A stretch of 64,000 nt of DNA from Dyadobacter fermentans DSM 18053 (GCF_000023125.1 NC_013037.1:4993501-5057500); one strand, 5' to 3'; positions 20,861 to 29,717 are shown, counted from the first letter of the stretch. Notes: generated by a model from the sequence alone, not told the origin. Program-made: numbers and translations.

Positions 20861-20959
20861 TTTTTCTGTCAAAAGGAGTGCAAAGGTAATGTGTTTCAGT
20901 TTAATAAAAAACATTGGGCGGGAAAATTGTTGCCATCCCGCTGCTATTCCGGTGGTCTG

Positions 20960-21592
20960 TCAGATTTTCCGTGCCGGATTGCCAAAATAGGTCGCTCCTG
21001 CGGGCACATTCTCCACCACCACCGAGCCCGCACCGATGCGCGCATTCTTGCCCACCTGAATGCCTGCCACAATCACCGCGCCGGAGCCGATGAACACGCC
21101 GTCGCCCAAAGTCACGCGGTCGTTGATAACTGCTCCTGCCCCGATAGTCACAAAATCGCCCACAATGGCCGCGGTGTCAATAATTGCCCCTGTTTGTACC
21201 AGGCAATGATGCCCTACCACCGTCCGCGCGCCGATGGTCGCCCGGGCTGCAATAAGGTTACCGTGGCCGATGGACGCCATGCCGGAAATCACCGCGGTGT
21301 CGTGGATCGCATTCACGGGCATATTTTTGTATTCTTCGTTCAGCGATTCCACCAGCCTTTCACGTACCGAGCGCTCGCCGATCGCGATGAATGCCTCACA
21401 TTTGGAACCGATGATGTTCAGGTAGCTCGTGTCGTCGGTATTGCCGAGCACGCTCACTTCGCCGAACTCCCGGCCGTGCAGCTCCGCATGGTCGTCGAGG
21501 AAGCCGTAAACGAGTACATTATTTCTTCTGAAAATATCGAGGGCCTGCATACCTACGTCGCCGGCGCCAAAAATTAATACGGGATTTTCCAT
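20960..21592 (-). CDS. NeuD-like sugar O-acyltransferase
   Basis: A 210-aa protein read from the ATG at 21592. The N-terminal third is a Rossmann-like domain (MENPVLIFGAGDVGMQALDI); the rest is a left-handed parallel beta-helix of hexapeptide repeats such as IGARTVVGHHCLVQTGAIID and IGAGAVINDRVTLGDGVFIG, ending GNPARKI. This is the plan of NeuD/PglD acetyltransferases, which acetylate sialic acids or bacillosamine-type sugars. No sugar-nucleotide genes lie nearby, so the substrate is unknown. An in-frame ATG at 21625 is less likely. Confidence 0.88.
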   Translation of the reverse strand: MENPVLIFGAGDVGMQALDIFRRNNVLVYGFLDDHAELHGREFGEVSVLGNTDDTSYLNIIGSKCEAFIAIGERSVRERLVESLNEEYKNMPVNAIHDTAVISGMASIGHGNLIAARATIGARTVVGHHCLVQTGAIIDTAAIVGDFVTIGAGAVINDRVTLGDGVFIGSGAVIVAGIQVGKNARIGAGSVVVENVPAGATYFGNPARKI

Positions 21593-21673
21593 AGTTGAAG
21601 TTAGTATTGAATAAAAAGTCTTCATCTGAATGGTTAGTTCAAATGAAGACTTAAAAATCAGGCCTGAGCCTTT

Positions 21674-22336
21674 TTACAGGAATGTTACCCTGAAAACGAA
21701 CGGGCTGCCGTAAGGCGACAGGTTCTGGCCGCTGTATTTGTCGATCTGGCTGTCGTAGCTGAAATTATACAAGGCCGTTAAATGCACTGCTTTGATAAAT
21801 TTCCCCCCAATAGGCTGCGAATAGGATGCCCCGGCCATCGGTGAGCCGAGCCACTGCCGTTTTTGGTAAGATCCTACGACATTCATCGCCTCAAATTCGC
21901 CGATGATGTTGACGACGGGGATCACATTGTACATCAGAAACGCGCGCCCGCCGTAGTAAGCCGTGTTGATATCATAATATTTATAGCGGAAATACATGAT
22001 TGTCGCACCTACGCCGCCTACGAGTTTTTCAGTCAGCTCATATCCCGCCATCGGCGAAACGTTGATGTTTGTTACCGTTCCAAGGCTTAGCCCGAAACTC
22101 CCGCCGAGACGGAGCCTTTCGATGAATTTCTTATCCTTAAAATCTTCCAGCTTCTTCTTTTCCGCCAGCACCGGCTTCTGGTCCTGGGGGTTTCTTTCAA
22201 TGGGAGGGACTTCCTTTCTTTCCGGCTGCTCCTTGCGAAGGGAGTCGGGACGGTAGTATTCGTCTTGCGCCATCAGGGAAGGACTGATCAAAACCGCCAG
22301 CAGAAACATCACTGGCAGGAGGATTTTGCTTTTCAT
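21674..22336 (-). CDS. Uncharacterised outer-membrane beta-barrel protein
   Basis: A 220-aa protein with a clear signal peptide (MKSKILLPVMFLLAVLIS, cleaved near MAQ), a charged Pro/Lys/Glu-rich segment (residues 25-75) and then about eight to ten amphipathic strands, for example LRLGGSFGLSLGTVTNINVS, ending in an aromatic residue region FVFRVTFL as outer-membrane barrels often do. No enzyme motif is seen. It is on the minus strand, divergent from the M61 peptidase gene. Confidence 0.7.
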   Translation of the reverse strand: MKSKILLPVMFLLAVLISPSLMAQDEYYRPDSLRKEQPERKEVPPIERNPQDQKPVLAEKKKLEDFKDKKFIERLRLGGSFGLSLGTVTNINVSPMAGYELTEKLVGGVGATIMYFRYKYYDINTAYYGGRAFLMYNVIPVVNIIGEFEAMNVVGSYQKRQWLGSPMAGASYSQPIGGKFIKAVHLTALYNFSYDSQIDKYSGQNLSPYGSPFVFRVTFL

Positions 22337-22444
22337 CTGAAAATCGTTTGTTTTATAATATTGTAACTGGTAACGTAGGAACTTCTGTTTTTGGTCTTCT
22401 CCAAACTGCGCTTCCGGCTCCTCTTAACACCACGCGTTTCGCTT

Positions 22445-23938
22445 ATGCATTATTACGTTTCCGTACCTGACCCGCAATCCCGTTTTCTCGACATTACCTA
22501 CACCATCCCCGAAATCACCAGCGATCACATCGAGATCCAGCTGCCTGCGTGGCGGCCCGGGCGGTATGAGCTTCAAAATTTTGCCAAAAATATTCAATTT
22601 ATCGAAGCGACCTCACCCGCTGGTCACAAACTGCCTTTGCATAAAGTAACCAAAGACCGCTGGCGCGTTGGAACGGCGGGCGAAAACGAGGTCCGGATAC
22701 ATTATACTTACTACGCAGCCATTCAAAATGCGGGCAGCAGCTATGTGGACGAGGGATTGTGGTATCTCAATTTCGTCAACTTCTGCATGTACACCGAAGG
22801 CCGCATGACGGAGCCTTACCACGTGGAGCTGGATTTGCCCGAAGGATACCAAATCGCGTGCGGTTTGCCATCGGCTGGTAAGAATGCATTATCGGCCAGG
22901 GATTTTTATCAGCTGGTCGACAGCCCGATGCTCGCCTCGGCAACCTTACAGCAGTGCGACTACGAAGTCCGCGGCGTGCAGTTTAAAATATGGATGCACG
23001 GCAACCTGAAACCTAACTGGCGCCGCATCGAGCGCGATTTCCGCCGCTTTTCCCGCGAGCAGATCGCGATGATGCAGGAATTCCCGGAAAAAGACTACCA
23101 TTTCCTGAACCTCATTTTACCCACCGCATTCTACCACGGCGTGGAGCACCAGAACTCGACGATGGTGGTGCTCGGCCCAGACGATGAGGGCGAAGGCCTG
23201 TATGCCGACCTCCTCGGCGTGAGCTCGCACGAGCTTTTCCATGCCTGGAATATCATCCGCATTCGTCCTGCGGAGCTGTTACCCTATGATTTTACCAAAG
23301 AAAACTATTTCCAAACCTGCTTTGTGGCCGAAGGCTGCACGACTTACTATGGCGACTTGTTCCTGAAACGGGCCGGCGTGTTCAACGACGAAACCTACAT
23401 CAAGGAATTGCAGGTGTATATGAAGCGCCATTTCGAAAGCAGCGCCCACGCCGCGCAATCGCTGGCCGAATCGTCGTTCGACCTTTGGTTGGATGGCTAC
23501 GAAAAGGGCATCCCGAACCGTAAAGTGTCGGTGTACCACAAGGGTGCATTGGTAGCGCTCATTCTGGATTTGTATTTGAGGAAAAAAACCAACCACACCC
23601 AGTCGCTGGACGATGTGATGCGCCTGCTATGGGTGCGTTTCGGCAAGCCATTTATCGGTTACACGGTTCAGGATTATATCAATATTGTAGAGGAAGTAGC
23701 CGGCGAATCGCTGGAATGGTACTGGCATGACTGCATTTTTACTGCCACGCCGCTCGAAGACCGCCTGAACGAGGCGCTTGCATTCGTAGGCTTGCAAATG
23801 TCGGTTTTCAGCAATGGCAATGTGCAACTGAACGTGCTGGATGATTTTAAGGCACAACTCCAACGGGAAAAATGGCTCGAAACCGCACAGGTGCTGACGA
23901 TTGACGAAGAGGAGTTGGAGAGTGACGAGGAGGAGTGA
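22445..23938 (+). CDS. M61 family (glycyl aminopeptidase-like) metallopeptidase, short form
   Basis: A 497-aa protein starting at MHYYVSVPDPQSRF. It has the N-terminal M61 beta domain (LPAWRPGRYELQNFAKN) and the catalytic domain with zinc site HELFHAWN (near residue 262) and the downstream FVAEGCTTYYGDLF that supplies the third ligand. M61 enzymes cleave N-terminal glycine or act as general aminopeptidases. The C-terminal PDZ domain usual in this family is missing; the protein ends in an acidic tail (EEELESDEEE). No signal peptide is visible from this start; an in-frame ATG at 22391 would add 18 basic/hydrophobic residues. Confidence 0.88.
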   Translation: MHYYVSVPDPQSRFLDITYTIPEITSDHIEIQLPAWRPGRYELQNFAKNIQFIEATSPAGHKLPLHKVTKDRWRVGTAGENEVRIHYTYYAAIQNAGSSYVDEGLWYLNFVNFCMYTEGRMTEPYHVELDLPEGYQIACGLPSAGKNALSARDFYQLVDSPMLASATLQQCDYEVRGVQFKIWMHGNLKPNWRRIERDFRRFSREQIAMMQEFPEKDYHFLNLILPTAFYHGVEHQNSTMVVLGPDDEGEGLYADLLGVSSHELFHAWNIIRIRPAELLPYDFTKENYFQTCFVAEGCTTYYGDLFLKRAGVFNDETYIKELQVYMKRHFESSAHAAQSLAESSFDLWLDGYEKGIPNRKVSVYHKGALVALILDLYLRKKTNHTQSLDDVMRLLWVRFGKPFIGYTVQDYINIVEEVAGESLEWYWHDCIFTATPLEDRLNEALAFVGLQMSVFSNGNVQLNVLDDFKAQLQREKWLETAQVLTIDEEELESDEEE

Positions 23939-23942
23939 TTTT

Positions 23943-24066
23943 ACTTCGGCTGTCGGCTGTCGGCTTTCGGCCTTGCGATGTGCCGGACAGGCGACAGCGG
24001 TTTCCGGTTGCTGGGCGCTGACTACTGAAAGCCGACAGCCGATCGCCGACAGCCGACAGCCGAAGT
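23943..24066. repeat. Long inverted repeat of GCCGACA units
   Basis: A perfect 22-base arm made of TCGGCTG units (23943-23964) is mirrored at 24045-24066, with a further internal copy GAAAGCCGACAGCCG at 24027-24041 that can pair with 23957-23971. It fills the whole gap between two convergent genes and could act as a two-way terminator or be a dispersed repeat element. Confidence 0.75.
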
Positions 24067-24068
24067 TT

Positions 24069-24980
24069 TCAAACCAATTCCGCTTTCAACGCCGCTTCAA
24101 GCTCGCCATATTGGTATTGAAACCCGGTTTCGCGTTCAATTCTTTCATTAATTACATAATTGCCGCCCAGCACCACTGCTGACATTTCGCCAAAAACAAG
24201 CTTCAATGCAAATGCTGGTACATTTGGGAACCATTGGGGGCGGTGGAGGACTTTGCAGATCGCTTTGGTGAGGCCTTCGTTGGTCACTGGCGGCGCGGCT
24301 ACGGCATTATATGCACCTTGCCAGTTTTCGTTTTCGAGCGCTTCGATATACATTTTGCACATATCATCGAGGTGAATCCACGAAATCCACTGCTTTCCCG
24401 AGCCTAGCGGCGCGCCCACGCCGAAGCGGGCGGGTAATGCAATTTTCGGGATCGCGCCGCCTTCCTTGCTGATCACAATGCCCGTGCGGAGCTTTACCGT
24501 ACGAATGCCCAACGCGGCAATTTCATCGGCGGCTTTCTCCCATTCAACGCTCACGTGCGAGAGAAAATCATGGCCTGCGGGCGTGGATTCGGTGTTTTTC
24601 TGATCGCCGGTATCCTGGCCGTAGTAGCTGATGCCCGATGCCGAGGCGAATGCGACGGGCTTGTTGGGTGCGTGCGCGAGCTTTTTGGCTATGAGTTTAA
24701 TGGATTCCGTGCGGCTGGCGAGGATGTCTTTTTTGCGTTCTTCGGTCCAGCGGCCTTCGCCTACATTGGTACCGGCCAGATGCACGAGGAAATGCACATT
24801 GTCGAGCGCGCCCTCTTCGATGTATCCCTTTGAAATATCCCATTCAAAAACCTGAACGGATGGAATGGTGGCCTTTTTCCGGCTCAGAAATGCCACTTCA
24901 TAACCTTTTTCGAGGAGCATTTGCGTCAGCCGCTTGCCTATCAGCCCGGTGCCGCCGGTGATCAGTACTTTCTTTCCCAT
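24069..24980 (-). CDS. TIGR01777-type NAD-dependent epimerase/oxidoreductase
   Basis: A 303-aa extended short-chain dehydrogenase. The Rossmann glycine motif VLITGGTGLIGKRL is at the N-terminus, followed by LVHLAGTNVGEGRW and ISYYGQD, the usual landmarks of the TIGR01777 family; the C-terminal DUF1731-like part has QWFPNVPAFALKLVFGEMS. Substrates in this family are mostly unknown. ATG 24980 starts the protein at the family start; an ATG five codons upstream (24995) is possible. It precedes the acyltransferase gene region in the opposite order: the acyltransferase lies upstream on the same strand. Confidence 0.9.
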   Translation of the reverse strand: MGKKVLITGGTGLIGKRLTQMLLEKGYEVAFLSRKKATIPSVQVFEWDISKGYIEEGALDNVHFLVHLAGTNVGEGRWTEERKKDILASRTESIKLIAKKLAHAPNKPVAFASASGISYYGQDTGDQKNTESTPAGHDFLSHVSVEWEKAADEIAALGIRTVKLRTGIVISKEGGAIPKIALPARFGVGAPLGSGKQWISWIHLDDMCKMYIEALENENWQGAYNAVAAPPVTNEGLTKAICKVLHRPQWFPNVPAFALKLVFGEMSAVVLGGNYVINERIERETGFQYQYGELEAALKAELV

Positions 24981-25010
24981 AATGTGTGGTATCAAAAAAG
25001 CCGTACCATG

Positions 25011-25856
25011 CTAGATGTTTGTCGGCTGTGCATCTCCATTTGGCGAAGCGTCGCCCGGCGAAACCTCTCCCGGCGCCTCCTGTTCGATCGCCTGCGTGAC
25101 GCGTGCGACCATTTGCTCAACCGATTCGCCCGGCAGGAAATGCATGGGCGGCTTGAACTGCACAGTGAGCTTCGTGTTTCGCTTCTTGAAACGTAATCCT
25201 TTTTTATCAAATGCCCTTCTGAAACCGTTGATCACGACCGGGATGACGATTGGGTGGTGCTCGCTGATCAAATGCGCGGTGCCTTTGCGTACAGGGGCGT
25301 ACGGTTTGGTGGTGCCTTGCGGGAAGCTCACCACCCAGCCATGCTGCAAGCCCTCGCCAATGCGGTCCTGGGCGGAGGTGTCGAGCTGGCGTTTCACATC
25401 CTCGCCATTTGCCCGCCACGAGCGCTCGATGGTAATGGCGCCGCCCATGCTGAATATTTTGGGTAAAAGTCCGCCACGCATCGTCTCGGCGGCGGCCACG
25501 TAATACATTCTTGCACGGGGCGAAAAGAGGTAAAACGGTGGCGACATGGTGTCTTTGTAGCCCCATTTCACGGCACAAAAAATGTGGAAAAATGCGATGA
25601 CGTCCGCGAAATAGGTTTGATGGTTGGACAGGAAAAGCACGCCCTGATCGGGAAGGTCCATTAAATGCTCGGTGCCGGTAATGCGGATCTTATTGACGGC
25701 CGTGTACCGGTAATAGGTAAACCAGCCCAGTATGAAGATTAATAATCGTTTGATTGTCAGTAAATTGCCGAATGGGTCTTTCTCGAACAGTCCCAGAAAA
25801 TCTAGTCGGGCAAGCAAGGATGGAAGCGCGCTATATGTGATTTTTTTAAAACTCAT
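25011..25856 (-). CDS. PlsC-type 1-acylglycerol-3-phosphate acyltransferase family protein
   Basis: A 281-aa membrane-associated protein. It has the acyltransferase block I FLSNHQTYFADVIAF (NHQxxxxD instead of the usual HxxxxD spacing in NHxSxxD) and block III VVSFPQGTTKPYAPVRKG. A hydrophobic helix near residues 38-50 can anchor it. Such enzymes move acyl chains onto lysophosphatidic acid or other lipids. The C-terminal tail is Pro/Gly/Glu-rich. It lies 30 bases upstream of the epimerase on the same strand, so the two may be co-transcribed. Confidence 0.85.
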   Translation of the reverse strand: MSFKKITYSALPSLLARLDFLGLFEKDPFGNLLTIKRLLIFILGWFTYYRYTAVNKIRITGTEHLMDLPDQGVLFLSNHQTYFADVIAFFHIFCAVKWGYKDTMSPPFYLFSPRARMYYVAAAETMRGGLLPKIFSMGGAITIERSWRANGEDVKRQLDTSAQDRIGEGLQHGWVVSFPQGTTKPYAPVRKGTAHLISEHHPIVIPVVINGFRRAFDKKGLRFKKRNTKLTVQFKPPMHFLPGESVEQMVARVTQAIEQEAPGEVSPGDASPNGDAQPTNI

Positions 25857-26060
25857 AGTGCTGTAAAATGAGGCATGTACGGGCGTCAGGTCGGGTTTGT
25901 ATAAAATATCTGTTCCGCTTGAATTGTGGACTAAGGCGTAATTTATGGAATATGCCTTGGGAATGGAAAATATTTTTGAACGGCAGCACGACGCCAGTTT
26001 TGGAACGCCTATTGATAAAAGCCAGCGGCCGATCGCTCAATGCGCGAATTGGCATGATTC

Positions 26061-26094
26061 TTTGCATAAAAGTTGACAACAACGTTTAATTTTG
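26061..26094 (+). promoter_or_regulatory. Bacteroidota-type promoter of the M48 gene
   Basis: A -7 box TAATTTTG (26087-26094) fits TAnnTTTG, with TTTG at 26061-26064 as a possible -33 box 22 bases upstream. The start codon is 34 bases after the -7 box. Confidence 0.5.
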
Positions 26095-26128
26095 GCAACT
26101 CCTTCTAACTAGTAATTTTCACACTAAT

Positions 26129-27598
26129 ATGAAAATGAAATACGCATTTCGCATTCTGCCGGCAGTTGTGGCGGCTGGAATGCTCGCAGGCTGTTCTAAA
26201 AATCCGGTGACGGGCAAAAAAGAGATCGTCTTCATGTCCGAAGAAAAGGAAAAAGCGCTCGGAGCCGAATCGCACCCGTCTATTGTGGCAACAATGGGCA
26301 TTTACGATGATAAAAACCTGCAATCCTTCATCAATGAAAAGGGGATGGCGATGGCCAAAATTTCCCACCGGCCGGAATTGCCCTACAAATTCTTCATCGT
26401 AGACTCGCCCGTCGTGAATGCATTTGCGGTGCCTGGCGGTTACGTATACTTTACACGGGGAATTATGGCGCATTTCAATAATGAAGCAGAATTCGCCGGG
26501 GTACTAGGCCACGAAATCGGCCACATTACCGCCCGCCACTCGGCGCGTCAGCAAACTTCCCAGATTTTTGGTCAGGTAGGTCTGGCGGCCGGGATGATCC
26601 TCTCGCCGCAGGTCCGCGCCATGGGCGAGCAGGCGCAGCAGGCATTGGGCTTGCTCTTTTTGAGTTACAGCCGCGATCACGAGACCGAATCGGATAAAAT
26701 CGGGGTGGATTATTCAAGCAAAATCGGGTACGATGCGAAAGAGATGGCCGATTTCTTTGGTACACTGAAACGCATCTCTGAAAAGGCCGGACAGTCTATT
26801 CCTACTTTCCAGTCTACCCACCCCGATCCGGGCGACCGTATGTCGAAGGTGAGCAAGCTGGCAACGCAATACCAGACCGAGCATCCGGGCAAATACAATG
26901 TGAACCGTGATGCGTACCTGCGCAAAATCGACGGCATTATATATGGTAATGATCCGCAGCAGGGATTTGTGGAGAACAACACGTTTTACCACCCGTCGCT
27001 GAAATTCCAGTTCCCGGTGCCGAGCGGCTGGCAGTATGAAAACTCCCCGGCGCAGTTTCAGATGGCCGCCAAAGACGGTAAATCAATGATGCTGTTCACG
27101 CTCGCGCAAGGCAAAAGGTTGGAAGAAGCCGCGCAGACAGTGGTGAAAAACTACGGTTTGAAAGTGATTGACAATGAAAAGGCCACTATTAATGGCAACC
27201 CCGCGATCGTGATGACGTCGCAGCAGGTGGAGCAGGGTGCGAATGGACAGGCTGCGGCAGCAACGGCAAATACGATCCAGGTGGCGACGTGGCTGATCCA
27301 GTACGGCGGCAATATTTACGCGATCCACGGCGTGGCTGCGGCGGGTAACTTCGCGGCGAATGCCGGACAGTTCCGCTCGGTAGCGCAGGGCTTCAAATCC
27401 GTTTCGGATGGCAATATTCTCAACCGCCAGCCGGAGCGTATCCGCATCAAAACCGTGCAGCGCGACGGCACACTGCGCGACGCGCTGAAAGATGCGAACC
27501 AGCCTGATAATAAGCTGGATGAGCTCGCGATCATCAACGGTATGGCGCTCACGGACAAGGTGACGAAAGGCTCGCTTTTCAAGACACTGGGCAAGTAG
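26129..27598 (+). CDS. M48 family metalloprotease, lipoprotein
   Basis: A 489-aa protein with a lipoprotein signal (lipobox LAGC at residues 19-22), then the start GCSKNPVTGKKEIVFMS typical of BepA/LoiP-like M48 proteins. The zinc site is HEIGH (residues 128-132) with the third ligand in HETESDK. Known relatives are periplasmic proteases that check outer-membrane protein assembly. Beyond the protease domain (to about residue 290) is a 190-residue extension with YHPSLKFQFPVPSGWQYENS, which may bind substrate or the envelope. A strong terminator follows. Confidence 0.93.
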   Translation: MKMKYAFRILPAVVAAGMLAGCSKNPVTGKKEIVFMSEEKEKALGAESHPSIVATMGIYDDKNLQSFINEKGMAMAKISHRPELPYKFFIVDSPVVNAFAVPGGYVYFTRGIMAHFNNEAEFAGVLGHEIGHITARHSARQQTSQIFGQVGLAAGMILSPQVRAMGEQAQQALGLLFLSYSRDHETESDKIGVDYSSKIGYDAKEMADFFGTLKRISEKAGQSIPTFQSTHPDPGDRMSKVSKLATQYQTEHPGKYNVNRDAYLRKIDGIIYGNDPQQGFVENNTFYHPSLKFQFPVPSGWQYENSPAQFQMAAKDGKSMMLFTLAQGKRLEEAAQTVVKNYGLKVIDNEKATINGNPAIVMTSQQVEQGANGQAAAATANTIQVATWLIQYGGNIYAIHGVAAAGNFAANAGQFRSVAQGFKSVSDGNILNRQPERIRIKTVQRDGTLRDALKDANQPDNKLDELAIINGMALTDKVTKGSLFKTLGK

Positions 27599-27616
27599 AA
27601 TACTTCGAAAAACAGG

Positions 27617-27653
27617 AGAGCGGCGGCATCAAACGATGTCGCCGCTCTTTTTG
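27617..27653 (+). terminator. Rho-independent terminator after the M48 gene
   Basis: AGAGCGGCGGCATC (27617-27630) pairs with GATGTCGCCGCTCT (27635-27648), one G-U pair, loop AAAC, followed by five T residues. Confidence 0.85.
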
Positions 27654-27715
27654 TTAGCCATTCATCCAACGCATTCAACCATTAATCCTGTTATCAAAAA
27701 CTTTTTCATCTGAAA

Positions 27716-27747
27716 TTTGGTTGACATATCAACACATTTTACCTTTG
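27716..27747 (+). promoter_or_regulatory. Bacteroidota promoter of the marR gene
   Basis: TTTG at 27716-27719 and TACCTTTG at 27740-27747 match the -33 and -7 boxes with a 20-base spacer. The -7 box ends seven bases before the start codon, so the mRNA may be nearly leaderless. The MarR operator lies between the boxes. Confidence 0.7.
27720..27733 (+). promoter_or_regulatory. MarR operator, copy 1
   Basis: GTTGACATATCAAC is a near-perfect palindrome (GTTGA/TCAAC arms) sitting in the spacer of the marR promoter. Its first 12 bases recur exactly in front of the tolC gene, which supports autorepression. Confidence 0.7.
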
Positions 27748-27754
27748 TATCATC

Positions 27755-28222
27755 ATGAGCGCAAACATAGATAGCTGGCAGAACCTTCGGGAAGAATTGA
27801 AGAACTCATTGCAGTTCAAACTGGGGGCTGTCACGAAAACTGTTTTCAAGAAAATGAATGCCGAGCTGGTCAATGAGGGGATACCCGTGCTGGCCGAGCA
27901 GCTTCCTATTCTGATGGTTGTATATTTCCAGGAACAGGCGCGAACGCAGCAGGACATTGCCAATATTTTGCAAAAAGATAAAGCGGGAATCCAGCGTTCT
28001 GTGCAGACATTGCATAAGGATGGTTTCCTGAAAATTGAAAGTGATATTGAGGACAAAAGAAAGAACCTGATTTCACTGACGCCGAGCGGCAAGTTTGTCT
28101 GCGAGCGCATTCAGTCGCTGGCTATCGCATTCAACAATCAGATTATGGAGCATTTTAGCGAGCAGGAATGGGATACGTTCCTGGGTTACCTGGACCGCGT
28201 CGTGAAAGTAGTAGACAAATAA
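27755..28222 (+). CDS. MarR family transcriptional regulator
   Basis: A 155-aa winged-helix protein. The recognition region is RTQQDIANILQKDKAGIQRS and the wing VQTLHKDGFLKIESDIEDKR with LTPSGKFVCE after it, all standard MarR features. MarR dimers usually repress efflux genes until a phenolic or other ligand binds. Here an efflux operon follows in the same direction, and matching operator sequences lie before both, so it most likely controls itself and the pump. Confidence 0.92.
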   Translation: MSANIDSWQNLREELKNSLQFKLGAVTKTVFKKMNAELVNEGIPVLAEQLPILMVVYFQEQARTQQDIANILQKDKAGIQRSVQTLHKDGFLKIESDIEDKRKNLISLTPSGKFVCERIQSLAIAFNNQIMEHFSEQEWDTFLGYLDRVVKVVDK

Positions 28223-28239
28223 AAATTTTTAAATAAATA

Positions 28240-28268
28240 GTTGACATATCACCAGTAGAGGTATCAAC
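28240..28268 (+). promoter_or_regulatory. MarR operators, copies 2 and 3
   Basis: GTTGACATATCA (28240-28251) equals the marR operator, and GTAGAGGTATCAAC (28255-28268) is an 11/14 match to it in the same orientation. The outer ends TAGTTGA and TCAACTA (28238-28270) are also inverted copies. The pair lies 40 bases before the tolC start. Confidence 0.6.
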
Positions 28269-28306
28269 TATCTACCATTAGCCACAAATCAACAACTCGT
28301 CAGAAA

Positions 28307-29638
28307 ATGAAAAGTAAATGGATCGCAGCAATCATGGTCGCAGCCGCCTCGGTGGCGCCGGGCTGGGCTCAAACGAGCCTGACTTTGAAGGATTGCATTG
28401 CATACGGGATCAAGAACAACGGGAATGTCAAAATAGCCCAGTATAAGGAAAGTACGGCCGTTCAGCAAGGACGAGAGGCGCTTGCGGGTTATCTGCCGCA
28501 AGTGGCGGGTAATGCCTCGCTCGACGATAACCTGAAACTGCAATCGACCGTGCTGCCGGGCGCATTGTTTGGCGGGGAAGACCGTCGCGTGGCGCTGGGT
28601 ACCAAATACCAGAGCAATGCATCGGCCCAGGTAGACCAGGTGGTGTTCGACCAGGCGATGCTGATCGGCATTAAGGCCAACAAGCCTAACCAGCAAAATG
28701 CAGTGCTGAACTCGCAGCGGACGAAGGAAACGATCATATATAATGTCGCCAATGCTTATTACCAGGTGTTTGTAACCCAGCAGCAGATCGCGCTTTTGAA
28801 GGATAATCTGGATAAAACGAGTCAGATCCTGGGTACATTGAAGCTGCAACTCGACAATGGCGTGATCAAGAAAGTGGATTACGACCGCACGCAGGTGAAT
28901 TTGAATAACATCAAATCACAACTCACACTCGCCGAAAGTAATCTCACGCTTTCCGAAAACCAGCTTAAATTCCAGATGGGCATGCCGCTGACCGAACCGT
29001 TGGTTTTGGCAGACAATCCGCTGGAACAGCCATTCAAGCTCGTGGAACCGGGCGCGTTCGAGGCTTCCAACCTGACGGATTTTAAAATACAAAACCTGAA
29101 CATGGAGTTGCAGGAGCTGGAAAAAGCGCGCATCAAGGCCGGTTACCTCCCCAAAGTGTCGGTTTACGGCCGTTATGGCGTGCAGGCGTTGGGCAACGAC
29201 CTGGGTACTTCCTGGGGCAACTGGTTCAGCTACGGCGCCATCGGTTTGAAACTGAGCATTCCGATTTTCGACAGCTTCCGCCGCGATGCCCAATTCAAGC
29301 AGGCCGATTTGAACCTGATGACGCAGAAAGAGCAGCTGAAACTGAATGTGCAGAACTACGAATTGCAGAACAGCAACGCATTGACCCAGCTTCAAAAAGC
29401 GAAATCCAACCTGGCCAGCGACGAAAATAACGTGAACCTCGCGAAAGAAGTCTACGACGTAACGACCCTTCAATATAAAGAAGGCACCGTTCCGCTCACC
29501 GACCTCCTCAACGCCGAAACGTCCTACAAAGAGTCGCAAAGCAACTACATCAACTCGATGCTGAGCTACTACCAGGCCAAACTCGGCTTGGAGCAGTCAC
29601 AAGGCAGTCTTAATACTTTTTACACAGCATTGCCATAA
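28307..29638 (+). CDS. TolC family outer-membrane efflux protein
   Basis: A 443-aa protein with a signal peptide ending at GWAQ and the repeated helical/strand pattern of the TolC family: LTLKDCIAYGIKNNGNVKIA opens the mature part, and the second half has LSIPIFDSFRRDAQFKQADL and YKEGTVPLTDLLNAETSYKE. TolC trimers form the outer-membrane exit duct of tripartite pumps. It is the first gene of the efflux operon with the HlyD-like adaptor and RND pump, and lies behind two MarR operator copies. Confidence 0.95.
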   Translation: MKSKWIAAIMVAAASVAPGWAQTSLTLKDCIAYGIKNNGNVKIAQYKESTAVQQGREALAGYLPQVAGNASLDDNLKLQSTVLPGALFGGEDRRVALGTKYQSNASAQVDQVVFDQAMLIGIKANKPNQQNAVLNSQRTKETIIYNVANAYYQVFVTQQQIALLKDNLDKTSQILGTLKLQLDNGVIKKVDYDRTQVNLNNIKSQLTLAESNLTLSENQLKFQMGMPLTEPLVLADNPLEQPFKLVEPGAFEASNLTDFKIQNLNMELQELEKARIKAGYLPKVSVYGRYGVQALGNDLGTSWGNWFSYGAIGLKLSIPIFDSFRRDAQFKQADLNLMTQKEQLKLNVQNYELQNSNALTQLQKAKSNLASDENNVNLAKEVYDVTTLQYKEGTVPLTDLLNAETSYKESQSNYINSMLSYYQAKLGLEQSQGSLNTFYTALP

Positions 29639-29672
29639 ATACACTTCATCAATAAACATTCACTCGCTTGAC

Positions 29673-29704
29673 ATTCAGTCATTCAATCATTCAGTCATTC
29701 AACA
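29673..29704 (+). repeat. Four tandem 8-base repeats
   Basis: ATTCAGTC, ATTCAATC, ATTCAGTC and ATTCAACA follow one another in the gap between tolC and the adaptor gene, just before its start. This may be a slippage-prone spacer tuning translation; no other function is visible. Confidence 0.6.
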
Positions 29705-29717
29705 TTGAATTTTTCCC

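Noticed and set aside
25868..26089. 73-codon frame before the M48 gene
   Set aside because: No start signal or family; it covers the promoter region of the M48 gene and has Trp/Arg-rich, random-looking composition.
27721..27752. TTGACA that looks like an E. coli -35 box
   Set aside because: It is part of the palindromic operator shared with tolC, and a Bacteroidota -33/-7 pair fits this promoter better.
29673..29704. Short repeats considered as a CRISPR-like array
   Set aside because: They are directly joined 8-base units without spacers, and there are no cas genes.
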